63,605 nucleotides of DNA from an uncultured Blautia sp. (GCA_945864225.1 CAMBAL010000009.1:1-63605); one strand, 5' to 3'. Shown: positions 35,639 through 44,710, counted from the first letter of the stretch. Notes: a model not told the origin generated them from the letters alone. Numbers and translations: made by a program.

Positions 35639-36722
35639 TCAATCTTTCAAAGCAGATGCAGGAAGTATGGCATCTATGATGGTTCCCTCACCCTCGGCAC
35701 TTTCGATGGAGAGTCCGTATTTTTCACCGTAGTAGCTGCGCAGACGCTGGCTTACATTCCGGATTCCGATAGAGTGGTGTCCGTTTTCGTCCGGGCAGTC
35801 CGGTGTGTCCTCACGGCAGGCTTTTTGAAGACGGGCCAGACGATCTGCGGGAATGCCGCTTCCATTGTCGGCAACAAGGAAGTGCAGCGTTTCCTGATCA
35901 AACTGGCAGGAAATACTGATATAACAATTGTCTTCACGGTCGGCAAACCCGTGTTCAATACTGTTTTCCACAAGCGGCTGGAGAAGAAAGGCCGGGATTT
36001 CCATTTTCAGGAGCGCAGGTGGAATATTGATGTCAAAATGAAATTTTTCCGGGAAGCGAATGTTCTGTATGGTCATGTAGCGCCTGATCTGCATCAGTTC
36101 TTCTTCCAGACGTGCTACCGGGAAATTTTCAAGGTTGTAGCGGATCAGATCGGACATACACATGGAAATGGTTTCGATTTCCGGAATCCTGTGGATGCTG
36201 GCCAGAGATTTGATCACATTCAGTGTATTGTAAAGAAAATGATGATTGATCTGAAACTGAAGCATTTGTACTTTTATCTGCTGTTCACTGAGACGAATCT
36301 CATAATTGTTCTGAAGACTGCGGGTAAGACGCTGATTTAAACCATTGAAACTGTTGACCAGCTTCAGAAGTTCCTGATTACCGCCGCAGGCTTTTTCATC
36401 AATCAAAGTTTCACTTTCCGGATTCAGTGCATCGATCTCGCTGCAGAGCCGGGAAACAGGCTTTGTCAGGAAACGGGACAGGAAGGCGGCAAGAATCAGT
36501 CCGAGGAATATGGAAAGGAAAAAAATATTGATGTAGGTGACCATTGTATCGCGATAAAGATGCGTGATGGTATTGTTATCCACCAGCTGAACAAGCTTCC
36601 ATCGTGTTGTGGAATTCATGCATCCATTGACTGTAAAATGCTTTGTTCCGGCAGTAAGCTCGTCTGTTGTGGTGACATCCGCATTTTCCAGTGTGTTGCT
36701 GAATTCAGAAAGAGCGGACAGA
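35639..36722 (-). pseudogene. YesM-type sensor histidine kinase, 5' truncated
   Basis: The C-terminal 60% of a membrane sensor kinase that usually controls sugar uptake genes. Present are the end of the outside domain (readable in frame up to about 36722), a membrane helix, a HAMP-like linker (TKPVSRLCSEID), the phosphorylation helix with NHHFLYNTL (most relatives have NPHFLYNTL) and an ATP domain with ENSIEHGF, DNGSGI and GIGIRNV-like lines. The signal sequence, first membrane helix and most of the sensor domain are missing. At about 36722 the sequence changes abruptly to a permease gene on the opposite strand, and a stop follows in the kinase frame. A partner response regulator is absent. 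Confidence 0.85.
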
Positions 36723-37082
36723 AAATTTAACCTTTCAAATTATAAAGAATTATTTACCAATAGCAATTACTGGATTTTTTTGAGAAATTCATTTAAAATT
36801 ACGGTTATTGCAATTTTGATCGTATTGACTCTGGTGCCGGCGGTGTCCTATTCGATTGCACGGAATTTCCAGAAACGGTATTACAAAATGGTTTATTATT
36901 ATCTTTTAATGGGGCTATTTATTCCGTCTCAGGTGGTGCTGCTTCCTGTGACAAAAATGATGTCCAATCTGAAGATGCTGAATCACGCGGGACTGATTAT
37001 TCTTTATGCGGCATTCAGTCTGACACAGGGTGTTTTTTTATTTGTAAATTATATGAGAGGACTTCCGTATGAAATTGAATAA
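36723..37082 (+). pseudogene. MalG-type sugar permease, middle fragment
   Basis: This reads as the middle of an ABC sugar permease: KFNLSNYKELFTNSNYW, then helices up to FLFVNYMRGLPYEIE, where intact relatives continue into the EAA loop. It is cut at the 5' side by the junction with the kinase remnant and at the 3' side by the left end of the IS605 element, whose first bases supply the stop. No start codon remains. Confidence 0.85.
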
Positions 37083-37156
37083 TTGCGCGTCGCATTCTCG
37101 TTACTTTAGTGATGAGTTAGACGCGCAAATTTTTTATATAAAATACAGAACAAATG

Positions 37157-37185
37157 TTTACTATGGGGATTACATATGGTATAAT
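37157..37185 (+). promoter_or_regulatory. tnpA promoter
   Basis: TTTACT (37157-37162), a 17-bp gap and TATAAT (37180-37185). Transcription would begin at about 37191-37193, practically on the tnpA ATG at 37192, so the message would be leaderless. Confidence 0.6.
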
Positions 37186-37191
37186 ATCTAC

Positions 37192-37629
37192 ATGATAAAA
37201 AATATATTCAATATAAATAAAAATGAGCTTTCATATGGTAGGGGATATGTGTATTCCCTGCAGTATCACCTTGTCTGGTGCACGAAATATAGGAAAAAGG
37301 TTTTAAAAGAAGGGATCGATACAGAATGTAAAGAAATGCTGCAAGGTCTTGCAGAAGAATATAAATTTCAGATCCTGGCGATGGAGGTCATGCCGGATTA
37401 TATTCATTTGCTTGTTGACTGCAAACCCCAGTTTTATATCTCGGATATGATCAAGATCATGAAAGGAAATCTTGCGCGCCAGATGTTTCTTGTACATCCG
37501 GAGTTAAAGAAAGAGCTGTGGGGCGGACATCTGTGGAACCCGTCTTACTGTGCCGTAACAGTGAGTGACAGGAGCCGGGACCAGGTGCTTGCTTATATCG
37601 AAGGACAGAAAGAAAAGAAGAAAGTCTGA
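37192..37629 (+). CDS. tnpA: IS200-type Y1 transposase TnpA
   Basis: A 145-residue single-strand DNA transposase. The fold is recognisable from YSLQYHLVWCTKYRKKVL, VMPDYIHLLVDC, GGHLWNPSYCAVTVS and the tyrosine helix VLAYIEGQ. In most relatives the metal motif is HxH (MPDHVHLL); here the first His is Tyr (DYIHLL, codon TAT against CAT), which could abolish metal binding and cutting. No ribosome site is clear at the chosen start, consistent with a leaderless message from the promoter upstream. An in-frame extension to 37069 is possible but would include the IS end hairpin. Confidence 0.88.
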   Translation: MIKNIFNINKNELSYGRGYVYSLQYHLVWCTKYRKKVLKEGIDTECKEMLQGLAEEYKFQILAMEVMPDYIHLLVDCKPQFYISDMIKIMKGNLARQMFLVHPELKKELWGGHLWNPSYCAVTVSDRSRDQVLAYIEGQKEKKKV

Positions 37630-37668
37630 CAGAAGATTTTGTTATTTATTAATGGAAAGAGGAAAAAG

Positions 37669-38997
37669 ATGCAGACAGTATCCAGCTATGGTGTGGAATT
37701 GCGTAAACAGAATATCCCGATCCGCCAGACCCTGGAGATCTACCGGTCCGCAGTCAGTTACCTGACAGAAATATATGGACAGATATGGGAAGAACTGGCA
37801 GGGATTTCGGAGTCAAAGAGATGTTTTAATGCTGCAGAGCATCTGATACATACAACGAAAAGGAACCAGGCCCGATTTGACTTTGATATCCATTATCCAA
37901 AGATGCCTTCCTACCTCAGAAGGGCTGCAATCCGGCACGCACTGGGAAGTGTATCGTCGTATGAAAGCCGTCTGGAGTTGTGGGAAAGGACGGGGGAGAA
38001 GGATGGAAAGCCCAGACTGGTGTATGGAAACCATGCCATGCCGGTCTTCTACCGTGATGTGATGTACCGTGAGAGTGCGGAAGGAAAAGAGGAAGCCTGT
38101 CTGAAACTGTATGACGGCCATGACTGGAAATGGTTCCGTGTACGGTTAAAGCATACGGATATGGAATATCTGCGGAAGAACTGGTCCGGAAAAAAGGCAT
38201 CTGCCCCGACACTGGAAAAAAGACACCATAAATATTTCCTCCGCTTTTCCTATACAGAAGAAGTAACACTTTCCCAAACGCCTGTAAAAGAACAGGTCAT
38301 CTGCAGTGTGGATCTGGGAATCAATACGGATGCGGTCTGTACGATCATGCAGGCAGACGGAACTATCCTGGGGAGAAAGTTTATCAAGTTTCCCAGTGAC
38401 AAAGACCGGATGTACCGCACGCTGGGAAGGATCCGGAGGTTCCAGAGGGAACATGGGTCTGCACAGTCACAGGGAACATGGGCTTATACAAAACGTCTGA
38501 ACTCAGAACTGGGCAGGAAGACCGCAGAGGCGATTGTGAACTATGCAGAGGAAAATCAAGCGGATGTGATCGTGTTTGAGTATCTGGAAATGGAGGGAAA
38601 GATCTCCGGAAAAAAGAAGCAGAAACTGCATCTGTGGAGAAAACGGGACATCCAGAAACGCTGCGGTCATCAGGCGCACAGGAAAGGGATGCGGATATCC
38701 AGGATCTGTGCATGGAATACCAGCAGACTTGCGTATGATGGTTCGGGAATGGTCCTGCGTGATCCGAAAAACCATAGTCTATGTACGTTTGCGACGGGAA
38801 AAAGGTATCACTGCGATTTATCAGCATCTTATAATATCGGAGCAAGATATTTTATCCGTGAACTTTTAAAACCCCTTCCGGCAACGGAAAGGTCTTTACT
38901 GGAGGCAGAAGTTCCTTCTGTAAAGCGCAGAACCTCATGTGTTTATGCAGATCTAAGGGAACTCAGCTCGAAAATGAGCTCCTTAAAAGTATCATAA
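37669..38997 (+). CDS. tnpB: TnpB RNA-guided nuclease of IS605
   Basis: A 442-residue TnpB, an ancestor-type relative of Cas12. The RuvC residues are all present: D215 in SVDLGINT, E304 in VIVFEYLEME and D383 in HCDLSASYN. The zinc ribbon is of the reduced form in which only scattered Cys remain (ICAWNTSRLAYDGSG, LCTF, YHCD). It is expected to cut DNA next to a TAM, guided by RNA from the element's right end. The start at 37669 follows AAAGAGG. It is full length, so it may still work even if TnpA does not. Confidence 0.93.
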   Translation: MQTVSSYGVELRKQNIPIRQTLEIYRSAVSYLTEIYGQIWEELAGISESKRCFNAAEHLIHTTKRNQARFDFDIHYPKMPSYLRRAAIRHALGSVSSYESRLELWERTGEKDGKPRLVYGNHAMPVFYRDVMYRESAEGKEEACLKLYDGHDWKWFRVRLKHTDMEYLRKNWSGKKASAPTLEKRHHKYFLRFSYTEEVTLSQTPVKEQVICSVDLGINTDAVCTIMQADGTILGRKFIKFPSDKDRMYRTLGRIRRFQREHGSAQSQGTWAYTKRLNSELGRKTAEAIVNYAEENQADVIVFEYLEMEGKISGKKKQKLHLWRKRDIQKRCGHQAHRKGMRISRICAWNTSRLAYDGSGMVLRDPKNHSLCTFATGKRYHCDLSASYNIGARYFIRELLKPLPATERSLLEAEVPSVKRRTSCVYADLRELSSKMSSLKVS

Positions 38998-39163
38998 ATA
39001 CAGGCAGATATACAGCGGACTACCTGCAATGTGGGAACCTGCCGTATCCGGCATGGGAAAATGCGCATGACTGCGCGCTCCTAAGTTACAGGCGTATCCG
39101 CCGATATTTAGTCTGGCCGCTTAAAGCGGCTGGAAGCATGTGACTTTAGTCATGTGAGGTTCA
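38930..39163 (+). ncRNA. Probable omega RNA (TnpB guide scaffold)
   Basis: The last part of tnpB and the 165 bp after it are rich in stems: CTCAGCTCG/ATGAGCTCC (about 38962-38985), GCGCATGACTGCGC (39061-39075), GCCGCTTAAAGCGGC (39117-39131) and the end hairpin 39137-39155. In this family the 3' end of this region is the RNA scaffold, and the flanking DNA just after it is the guide. Here the guide would start at about 39164 (CAGAGTTCGATCTTCC). The 5' limit is a guess. Confidence 0.6.
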
Positions 39164-39759
39164 CAGAGTTCGATCTTCCTGAAAAGACAGAGAATATGAT
39201 GAAATTCCTTGGAGTTCTTGCTGCGGATGGTTACGGAGAGGCAGCGGGAATCAGCTGTGAAGATTCGATTTCCGGAAAGCTTACCTGTAATCTTGGAGTG
39301 GTTTTCATGAAGGAAGGAAAGCTGCGTGCAGAAGTGGATATTCGTTATCCGGTAAGTATGCATCAGGATGATTTCCTGCCGAAGCTTCTGAAATTGGCAG
39401 AAAAAGCAGGTTTTGTACCTGTTGAGGTGAGGGATGACCCGCCATATTACATGGAAAAAAATCATCCTTTTGTAAAGGTGTTGATGGACGCCTGGAAGGA
39501 AAGTTCCGGTCGTGCAGGTGAGCCGTTTGTAATGGGAGGCGGTACCTATGCACGGAAAATCCCGAATGCGGTTGCCTTTGGACCGGGACAGCAGAGAGAT
39601 TTCAGAATTCCGGGATTGCCGGATGGACATGGAAACGGTCATTGCGCAGATGAGGCGGAAGCAGCAGAAAATCTGAAAAATGCGGTGAAGATTTATGTTG
39701 AGGCACTGATTCGGGTGGATCAGTGGATTGGGAAACAGAAAGAAAATAAATTTTTATGA
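39164..39759 (+). pseudogene. M20-family dipeptidase, C-terminal fragment
   Basis: The last 198 residues of a PepV-like metallo-dipeptidase: TCNLGVVFMKEGKLRAEVDI, YPVSMHQDDFL and GGGTYARKIPNAVAFGP are diagnostic. The N-terminal 250 or so residues, which hold most zinc ligands and the catalytic Glu, are lost at the IS605 right end. The frame runs back without a stop to the element edge. Any product would be inactive. Confidence 0.85.
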
Positions 39760-39775
39760 TATAAGGAGAAAAATC

Positions 39776-40693
39776 ATGAGAAAGTTTCAAATCAGTGAAA
39801 AAGTAATGGATGTATCTCGAATCGGGCTGGGATGCATGAGAATTACCGGTCTTGGCGGTGAAAAAGAGGTAAGAGAACTGATCGGCAGTGCGATGGAAAG
39901 CGGTATTAATTTTTTTGACCATGCAGATATTTATGCAGGCGGAGAAGCAGAGGAGATTTTCGGAAATGCGCTGACTCCGGGACTGCGTGAGCAGATGGTT
40001 ATTCAGACAAAGTGTGCGATTCGTCCGGGTGTGTGCTACGACTTTTCCAGGGATTACATTCTTCAGTCTGTAGACGGAAGCCTGAAACGTCTGAAAACAG
40101 ATTATATTGATATTCTTCTTCTGCATCGTCCGGATGCATTGATGGATCCGGAGGAAGTGGCAGAGGCTTTTGAGATTCTGGAAAAGTCAGGAAAAGTACG
40201 GGCATTTGGCGTGAGCAATCATAATCCCATGCAGATCGAACTGCTGAACAGCTATTGCGGAGGGAAAATCTGCATTGATCAGATGCAGTTTTCCGTAGCA
40301 CATTGTCCGACCATTGATGCCGGATTGAATGTGAATATTCACAATGATGCAGGATGCAATCGTGATGGAAGCCTGATTGAGTACAGCAGACTGAAAAAAA
40401 TGACATTACAGGCATGGTCACCGTTCCAGTATGGTATGTTTGAAGGTACGTTTATCGGAAGTCCGAAATTCCCGGAACTGAATGCAGTTCTGGATCGTCT
40501 GGCAGAGAAATATCAGGTGACACAGAATGCCGTTGCGATTGCATGGATTCTTCGTCATCCGGCTGGAATCCAGGCAATTGTGGGCAGTACAAACAAAAAA
40601 AGGATTCAGGAAACCGCTAAGGCAGATGCAGTGCAGATGACCAGAGAAGAATGGTATGAGCTTTATCTTGCTGCAGGAAAACAGCTGCCGTAA
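39776..40693 (+). CDS. Aldo/keto reductase, YdhF-like
   Basis: A 305-residue NADPH-dependent oxidoreductase. Catalytic parts are in place: Asp and Tyr in FFDHADIYAGG, Lys in IQTKC and His in LLLHRPD. FGVSNHNPMQ and VGSTNKKRIQE are the cofactor-side lines. AAGGAG precedes the ATG at 39776. It lies 16 bp after the dipeptidase remnant and 30 bp before the desulfidase gene, so it may share transcription with both. The substrate is unknown. Confidence 0.92.
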   Translation: MRKFQISEKVMDVSRIGLGCMRITGLGGEKEVRELIGSAMESGINFFDHADIYAGGEAEEIFGNALTPGLREQMVIQTKCAIRPGVCYDFSRDYILQSVDGSLKRLKTDYIDILLLHRPDALMDPEEVAEAFEILEKSGKVRAFGVSNHNPMQIELLNSYCGGKICIDQMQFSVAHCPTIDAGLNVNIHNDAGCNRDGSLIEYSRLKKMTLQAWSPFQYGMFEGTFIGSPKFPELNAVLDRLAEKYQVTQNAVAIAWILRHPAGIQAIVGSTNKKRIQETAKADAVQMTREEWYELYLAAGKQLP

Positions 40694-40723
40694 GAAGAGA
40701 ATTGAGGTAAATGGAGGAGCATG

Positions 40724-42016
40724 ATGGACAGTATAACATATCAGAGTTATCTGGAAATACTGCATGAAGAACTTGTTCCGGCGCTTGGCTGCACGGAACC
40801 GATTGCAATTGCGTTTGCGGCGGCAAAATCACGGGAGATTCTTGGCGAATTTCCGGAACATATGGACATCTATTGCAGTGGGAATATTATTAAAAATGTA
40901 AAAAGTGTTACCGTGCCGAATTCCGGAGGAATGCGCGGAATTGAATCTGCTGCGATTCTCGGTGCTGTGGGAGGACGGGCAGAGAAGGAGCTGGAAGTTC
41001 TGGAAACTGCAGATCAGGAGGATTGCGAGAAGACCCGTCAGCTCCTTAAGGAAAATTTCTGTACGTGCCATTTACAGGAAGGGGTTTCCAATCTTTATAT
41101 CCGTGTGGAGTGTGCAGGAAAAACGCACAATGCGGCTGTTACGATTGAAGGAACGCATACGAATATTGTCCTGATTCAGAAAGACGGTGAGACTCTTTTC
41201 CAGAAAGAGGAAAAATCCGAATCGGGTGATGCGCAGAGTGAGGACAAACGGAATCTTCTGAATGTGGCGGATATTCTTACCTTTGCCAGTGAAGTACGGA
41301 TGGAGGATATTCAGGATATTATCGGTCGTCAGGCAGAGATGAATATGGCGATTTCTGAGGAAGGTTTAAAAAATCATTATGGTGCAGAAGTGGGAAGAAC
41401 GTTGCTTCGGGCTTATGGGGATGATGTCCGTGTCCGGGCAAAAGCACGCGCAGCCGCCGGCTCAGATGCCCGTATGAATGGCTGTTCCATGCCGGTAGTG
41501 ATTAATTCAGGAAGCGGCAATCAGGGAATGACATGTTCTCTTCCTGTCATTGAGTATGCACAGGAACTGCATACATCGAAAGAGCAGATGTACCGTGCAC
41601 TGGTGGTCAGCAATCTTGTGTCCATTCATCAGAAAAAATATATAGGAAGTCTTTCTGCATACTGCGGTGCAGTCAGTGCAGCGTGCGGCGCAGGAGCTGC
41701 AATTGCATGGCTGAACGGCGGAGATTATGAAGCGGTATCAAAAACCATTACCAATACGCTTGCCAATACAGGCGGAATTGTCTGTGATGGGGCCAAGTCT
41801 TCCTGTGCTGCCAAAATTGCGTCAGCGGTAGATGCCGCGATTCTGGCCTATACCTTGGAACAGGATGATCACAGTTTCCTTCCGGGAGAGGGCCTTGTGC
41901 GTGACAACGTGGAGGATACGATCCGGGATATGGGATATGTGGGAAGAGTTGGAATGAAATCTACGGATGTAACGATTCTGAATCTGATGATCGAACAGAC
42001 GGAATCCGGGAAATAA
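40724..42016 (+). CDS. cyuA: L-cysteine desulfidase family protein (UPF0597)
   Basis: A 430-residue protein of the CdsB/CyuA group, which breaks cysteine to pyruvate, sulfide and ammonia with a 4Fe-4S cluster rather than PLP. It shows PALGCTEPIAIAFAAA at the start, IKNVKSVTVPNSGG, INSGSGNQGM, the AACGAGAA line and CDGAKSSCAAKIA, which supply the cluster cysteines. Two ATG codons lie in tandem; the second (40724) is better spaced from GGAGG. The name cyuA is by family; some members act on serine. Confidence 0.85.
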   Translation: MDSITYQSYLEILHEELVPALGCTEPIAIAFAAAKSREILGEFPEHMDIYCSGNIIKNVKSVTVPNSGGMRGIESAAILGAVGGRAEKELEVLETADQEDCEKTRQLLKENFCTCHLQEGVSNLYIRVECAGKTHNAAVTIEGTHTNIVLIQKDGETLFQKEEKSESGDAQSEDKRNLLNVADILTFASEVRMEDIQDIIGRQAEMNMAISEEGLKNHYGAEVGRTLLRAYGDDVRVRAKARAAAGSDARMNGCSMPVVINSGSGNQGMTCSLPVIEYAQELHTSKEQMYRALVVSNLVSIHQKKYIGSLSAYCGAVSAACGAGAAIAWLNGGDYEAVSKTITNTLANTGGIVCDGAKSSCAAKIASAVDAAILAYTLEQDDHSFLPGEGLVRDNVEDTIRDMGYVGRVGMKSTDVTILNLMIEQTESGK

Positions 42017-42074
42017 AAGTTTTATATTGATTGGAAAGAAAGTTAATGAAAGAAACGTATTAAGAATACAGGGA

Positions 42075-42114
42075 ATCCCTCATGACGTGCAAGTTCATGG
42101 GGGATTTTTTTGGA
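42075..42114 (+). terminator. Terminator after the desulfidase gene
   Basis: ATCCCTCATGA and TCATGGGGGAT are followed by seven Ts. Confidence 0.8.
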
Positions 42115-42244
42115 TAGTGACAGCGGTATAGCATATGTGTAGTTTATAAAAGTCGAAGCAGCCATTAATATTGTTTGTGATATTCTCACAGAAATGCTAT
42201 AATACCTGTATTGCAAATTTTTATTAAGAAAGGCGGCGTATGAT

Positions 42245-42952
42245 ATGGATCCAATGGAGCGGCAGAAACAGCTGCGTCAGGCAATGAATGCAAAAATGAT
42301 ACTTTTTGCCGGCGGTATTTTTCTGATTTTTACAGCGGTAACATCAACCATTATGTATGGAGTCAATTTTTTTACAATTGCGTATGAGGCGTCTAAAGGC
42401 ACCAGTGAATGTGTGGATATTTTGAAAGAGGCAGGAATCAGCATCGGGCTTGCACGAGGTGTGGGAATTTGTTTTCTGGTAGTGGGAGTCTGGGAAACAA
42501 CTGTCGGACTGTGGGCGGTAAGAAGTAATAACAGGATAGACAGATCTCTTAAGACTTTCCGGCTGATTCTTTCTCTTCTTGTTGTGGAAGTGGTGATGCA
42601 GGTATTCCTGTTTGCAGTTCGTATGATGAATCTGGGAATGTTGTTCACGGCAATTGCCATTCCGCTGTTTCTGCTGTGGGGTGCAGGAAGATACCATAAA
42701 ATTGCAAAAGCAGAACCGGAACGGGTCTATGCAGTGGAACCGGCAAAAAAAATAGTACAGAAACCGACAGCAGCAACTCCGAAGAAGAAGAGTATTCATG
42801 AAAGAGCAGTCATGCAGGCGAGACTTCAGGAGGAACCTGAGGAAGAGGAAACCGGGGCTGAAGACAGCGATGTGACAGAAGTCAGCAGCGATTTATCAGA
42901 GAATCACAGTACTGTATCAGAAGATGACGATACGGTATTAAAGTCCGAATAA
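42245..42952 (+). CDS. Unknown four-helix membrane protein
   Basis: A 235-residue protein with four membrane helices (about 18-40, 65-90, 100-125 and 128-147) and a hydrophilic C-terminal third rich in Glu, Asp and Ser (EEPEEEETGAEDSD). I do not recognise a family. The start follows AGGCGG-like sequence. It is alone between a terminator and a promoter-like region. The acidic tail suggests a low-complexity cytoplasmic end. Confidence 0.7.
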   Translation: MDPMERQKQLRQAMNAKMILFAGGIFLIFTAVTSTIMYGVNFFTIAYEASKGTSECVDILKEAGISIGLARGVGICFLVVGVWETTVGLWAVRSNNRIDRSLKTFRLILSLLVVEVVMQVFLFAVRMMNLGMLFTAIAIPLFLLWGAGRYHKIAKAEPERVYAVEPAKKIVQKPTAATPKKKSIHERAVMQARLQEEPEEEETGAEDSDVTEVSSDLSENHSTVSEDDDTVLKSE

Positions 42953-43012
42953 TACTATGAATAGCGGCTGTTTTTCGAGAAAGACAGAATATTCAAAAAA
43001 TATTGATAAAAG

Positions 43013-43299
43013 CAATTGACAAACCACAGTCAATTAAGTCGTTCTCATCGAAATGGTTTTGTGGTATACTGGACATGGCATAAATCTCCTTTGTAAAAAT
43101 GGTTTCTAGTCAATTCCATTATACCAAACGGAACAGGTTTATGCCTTTTTTATTGGCTGAAATATTGAATTTTCAAGGTTCAACACACCGTATCGGTGTG
43201 GGAAGTTTTAGTAAGATAAATTTCACGAAATGATAACCTAGAGCCGGGCTAAGAAGGTCCGGCTCTTTGTACAGGTGAGTTTGGAACTGGTGGTGAAAT
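43013..43299 (+). promoter_or_regulatory. Leader of the chimeric permease gene
   Basis: These 290 bp hold an inverted repeat AATTGAC...GTCAATT (about 43013-43034), a GGCATAAA/TTTATGCC inverted pair (43077-43145), a CACACCGTATCGGTGTG hairpin (43184-43200) and an AGAGCCGG...CCGGCTCT hairpin followed by TTTG (43240-43269). They may be the remains of a regulated leader or of an inserted element. I cannot assign a known class. Confidence 0.35.
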
Positions 43300-44376
43300 A
43301 TGAAAAAAAAGAAAATTCTGAGGGCAGTCGGTCCGTATATCTGGCTGTTGCCAAGCATATTGCTAATGATAGTATTTATCCTGTTCCCGATTTTTGAAGT
43401 GTTCCGTACATCGTTAAGCGAAGTGAGCAGATCAGGTCTGATCAAAGGTTTTGCCGGTCTGGACAATTTTGTAAAAGTTGTGAAAAGCTCCAGCTTTGGA
43501 ATGGTTCTGAAGAATACGCTTGTATGGACGATCGTGGTAGTAGGATTATCTACCCTGATAGGAGTTGTGCTGGCGCTTGTTCTGAATAATGAATTCCGCG
43601 GAAGAAAAGTGGTTCGCGCGATCATTGTATTTCCATGGGCAACTTCCTTGATTATTCAGGCAAGTGTCTGGAAATTTATTATTGATGGAGATTATGGTAC
43701 ATTGAACACTCTGCTGATGAAACTGGGAATTATCAGTAAAGCTGTGAACTGGACTCCTTCCCCGGCTGCTTATTTTGCATGGGAATGCTGGGTAGGTATT
43801 TTTGTAACGGTACCTTTTGTAACATTTTGTGTACTTTCCGGACTGCAGAGTATTGATGATTCTTATTATGAAGCAGCGATAGTAGATGGTGCAGGATTCT
43901 GGCAGAAACTGTTTAGAATCACCCTGCCGCTTGTGAAATCTTCTCTTACAGATACACTTCTGGCACTTGTTTTTGTAAATGCTGCATTTAATCAGGCGTT
44001 TGCAATCTGGCTTCTGAGAGGAACTTTTATGTCGATTTCTCCGGAAATGGAGCAGGCTGCGACGATTGACGGATGTAATCAGCTTCAGGCAATGATCCGA
44101 GTTCTGATTCCGGTAGCAGCTCCAGGTATTGTGACAGCCCTTATTTTTGTGTTTATCAATGCATGGAATGAGTATACGGTTGCATTGACGCTGATTTCCA
44201 GCGATCTGCTGAAACCGCTGACCGTTGGTATTACAGTATTTAACGGCTATAATATGATTGAGTGGCAGTATCTGTTTGCTTCTTCTTTATTTGCAACCAT
44301 ACCTGTTGTGATTCTGTTTGTCTGCATTGAAAAGCATCTGGTAGGCGGACTGACTTCCGGTGGTGTGAAAGGATAG
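43300..44376 (+). CDS. Chimeric sugar ABC permease (MalF head, MalG tail)
   Basis: A 358-residue open frame with two EAA loops, which single permeases never have. Residues 1 to about 220 are the first part of a MalF/UgpA permease (GPYIWLLPSILLMIVFILFP, then EAAIVDGAGFWQKLFRITLP). From about 228 the sequence becomes the C-terminal part of a MalG-type permease (FAIWLLRGTF, EQAATIDGCNQ, NAWNEYTVAL, ending GGVKG). The join is in frame near VFVNAAFNQAFAIW. A deletion that removed the end of one gene and the start of the next explains it. No binding protein or ATPase gene is adjacent, so it is probably non-functional although uninterrupted. Confidence 0.8.
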   Translation: MKKKKILRAVGPYIWLLPSILLMIVFILFPIFEVFRTSLSEVSRSGLIKGFAGLDNFVKVVKSSSFGMVLKNTLVWTIVVVGLSTLIGVVLALVLNNEFRGRKVVRAIIVFPWATSLIIQASVWKFIIDGDYGTLNTLLMKLGIISKAVNWTPSPAAYFAWECWVGIFVTVPFVTFCVLSGLQSIDDSYYEAAIVDGAGFWQKLFRITLPLVKSSLTDTLLALVFVNAAFNQAFAIWLLRGTFMSISPEMEQAATIDGCNQLQAMIRVLIPVAAPGIVTALIFVFINAWNEYTVALTLISSDLLKPLTVGITVFNGYNMIEWQYLFASSLFATIPVVILFVCIEKHLVGGLTSGGVKG

Positions 44377-44427
44377 AGTGTGTTTGAAAATTGCTTTCCG
44401 ACAGATGCGCGTCACAATTTTCGGGAA
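44375..44427 (+). repeat. Copy of the dispersed 75-bp palindromic repeat
   Basis: AGAGTGTGTTTGAAAATTGC begins right at the chimeric permease stop. The sequence then matches the internal CCGACAGATGCRCG part seen at 60111-60140 (minus). The second arm has decayed. Confidence 0.6.
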
Positions 44428-44473
44428 TATGGCTGTGTATCGTTTGGATTAAGATATGTTGAGAAATAAGGGA

Positions 44474-44523
44474 CTTCTGTGAAGCAGTGAAGGCAGTAAC
44501 TGTGACACAGAAGCTCTTTTTTT
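44474..44523 (+). terminator. Terminator after the chimeric permease
   Basis: CTTCTGTG and CACAGAAG enclose about 24 bases and are followed by CTCTTTTTTT. Confidence 0.65.
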
Positions 44524-44710
44524 ATGAAAGATGATTTGTCAGAATTTATAAAATGCATTTTTGTCAGGCTTCTGAAAATGTACTCTTTCAGAAGGCTATA
44601 AAATTTATTTCAGTCAGGAGCTTAAAAAATGATTGCCAGAGAAAGAATAATGTTATAAGTTATACATATGTGAATTTCAGTATATTGGGTGCAGAAGCAA
44701 AACGATATAC

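Larger units (their letters stand above)
37081..39163 (+). mobile_element. IS200/IS605-family insertion sequence with tnpA and tnpB
   Basis: The left end is a hairpin with perfect arms TTGCGCGTC and GACGCGCAA (37083-37128). The right end has hairpins finishing in CATGTGACTTTAGTCATGTG then AGGTTCA, much like the ISDra2 right end. No terminal inverted repeats or target duplication are seen, as expected for this family. TTGAA (37075-37079) abuts the left end and is the likely insertion/TAM sequence. Its left flank is a permease gene and its right flank a dipeptidase gene, so a deletion has happened next to it. Confidence 0.9.
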
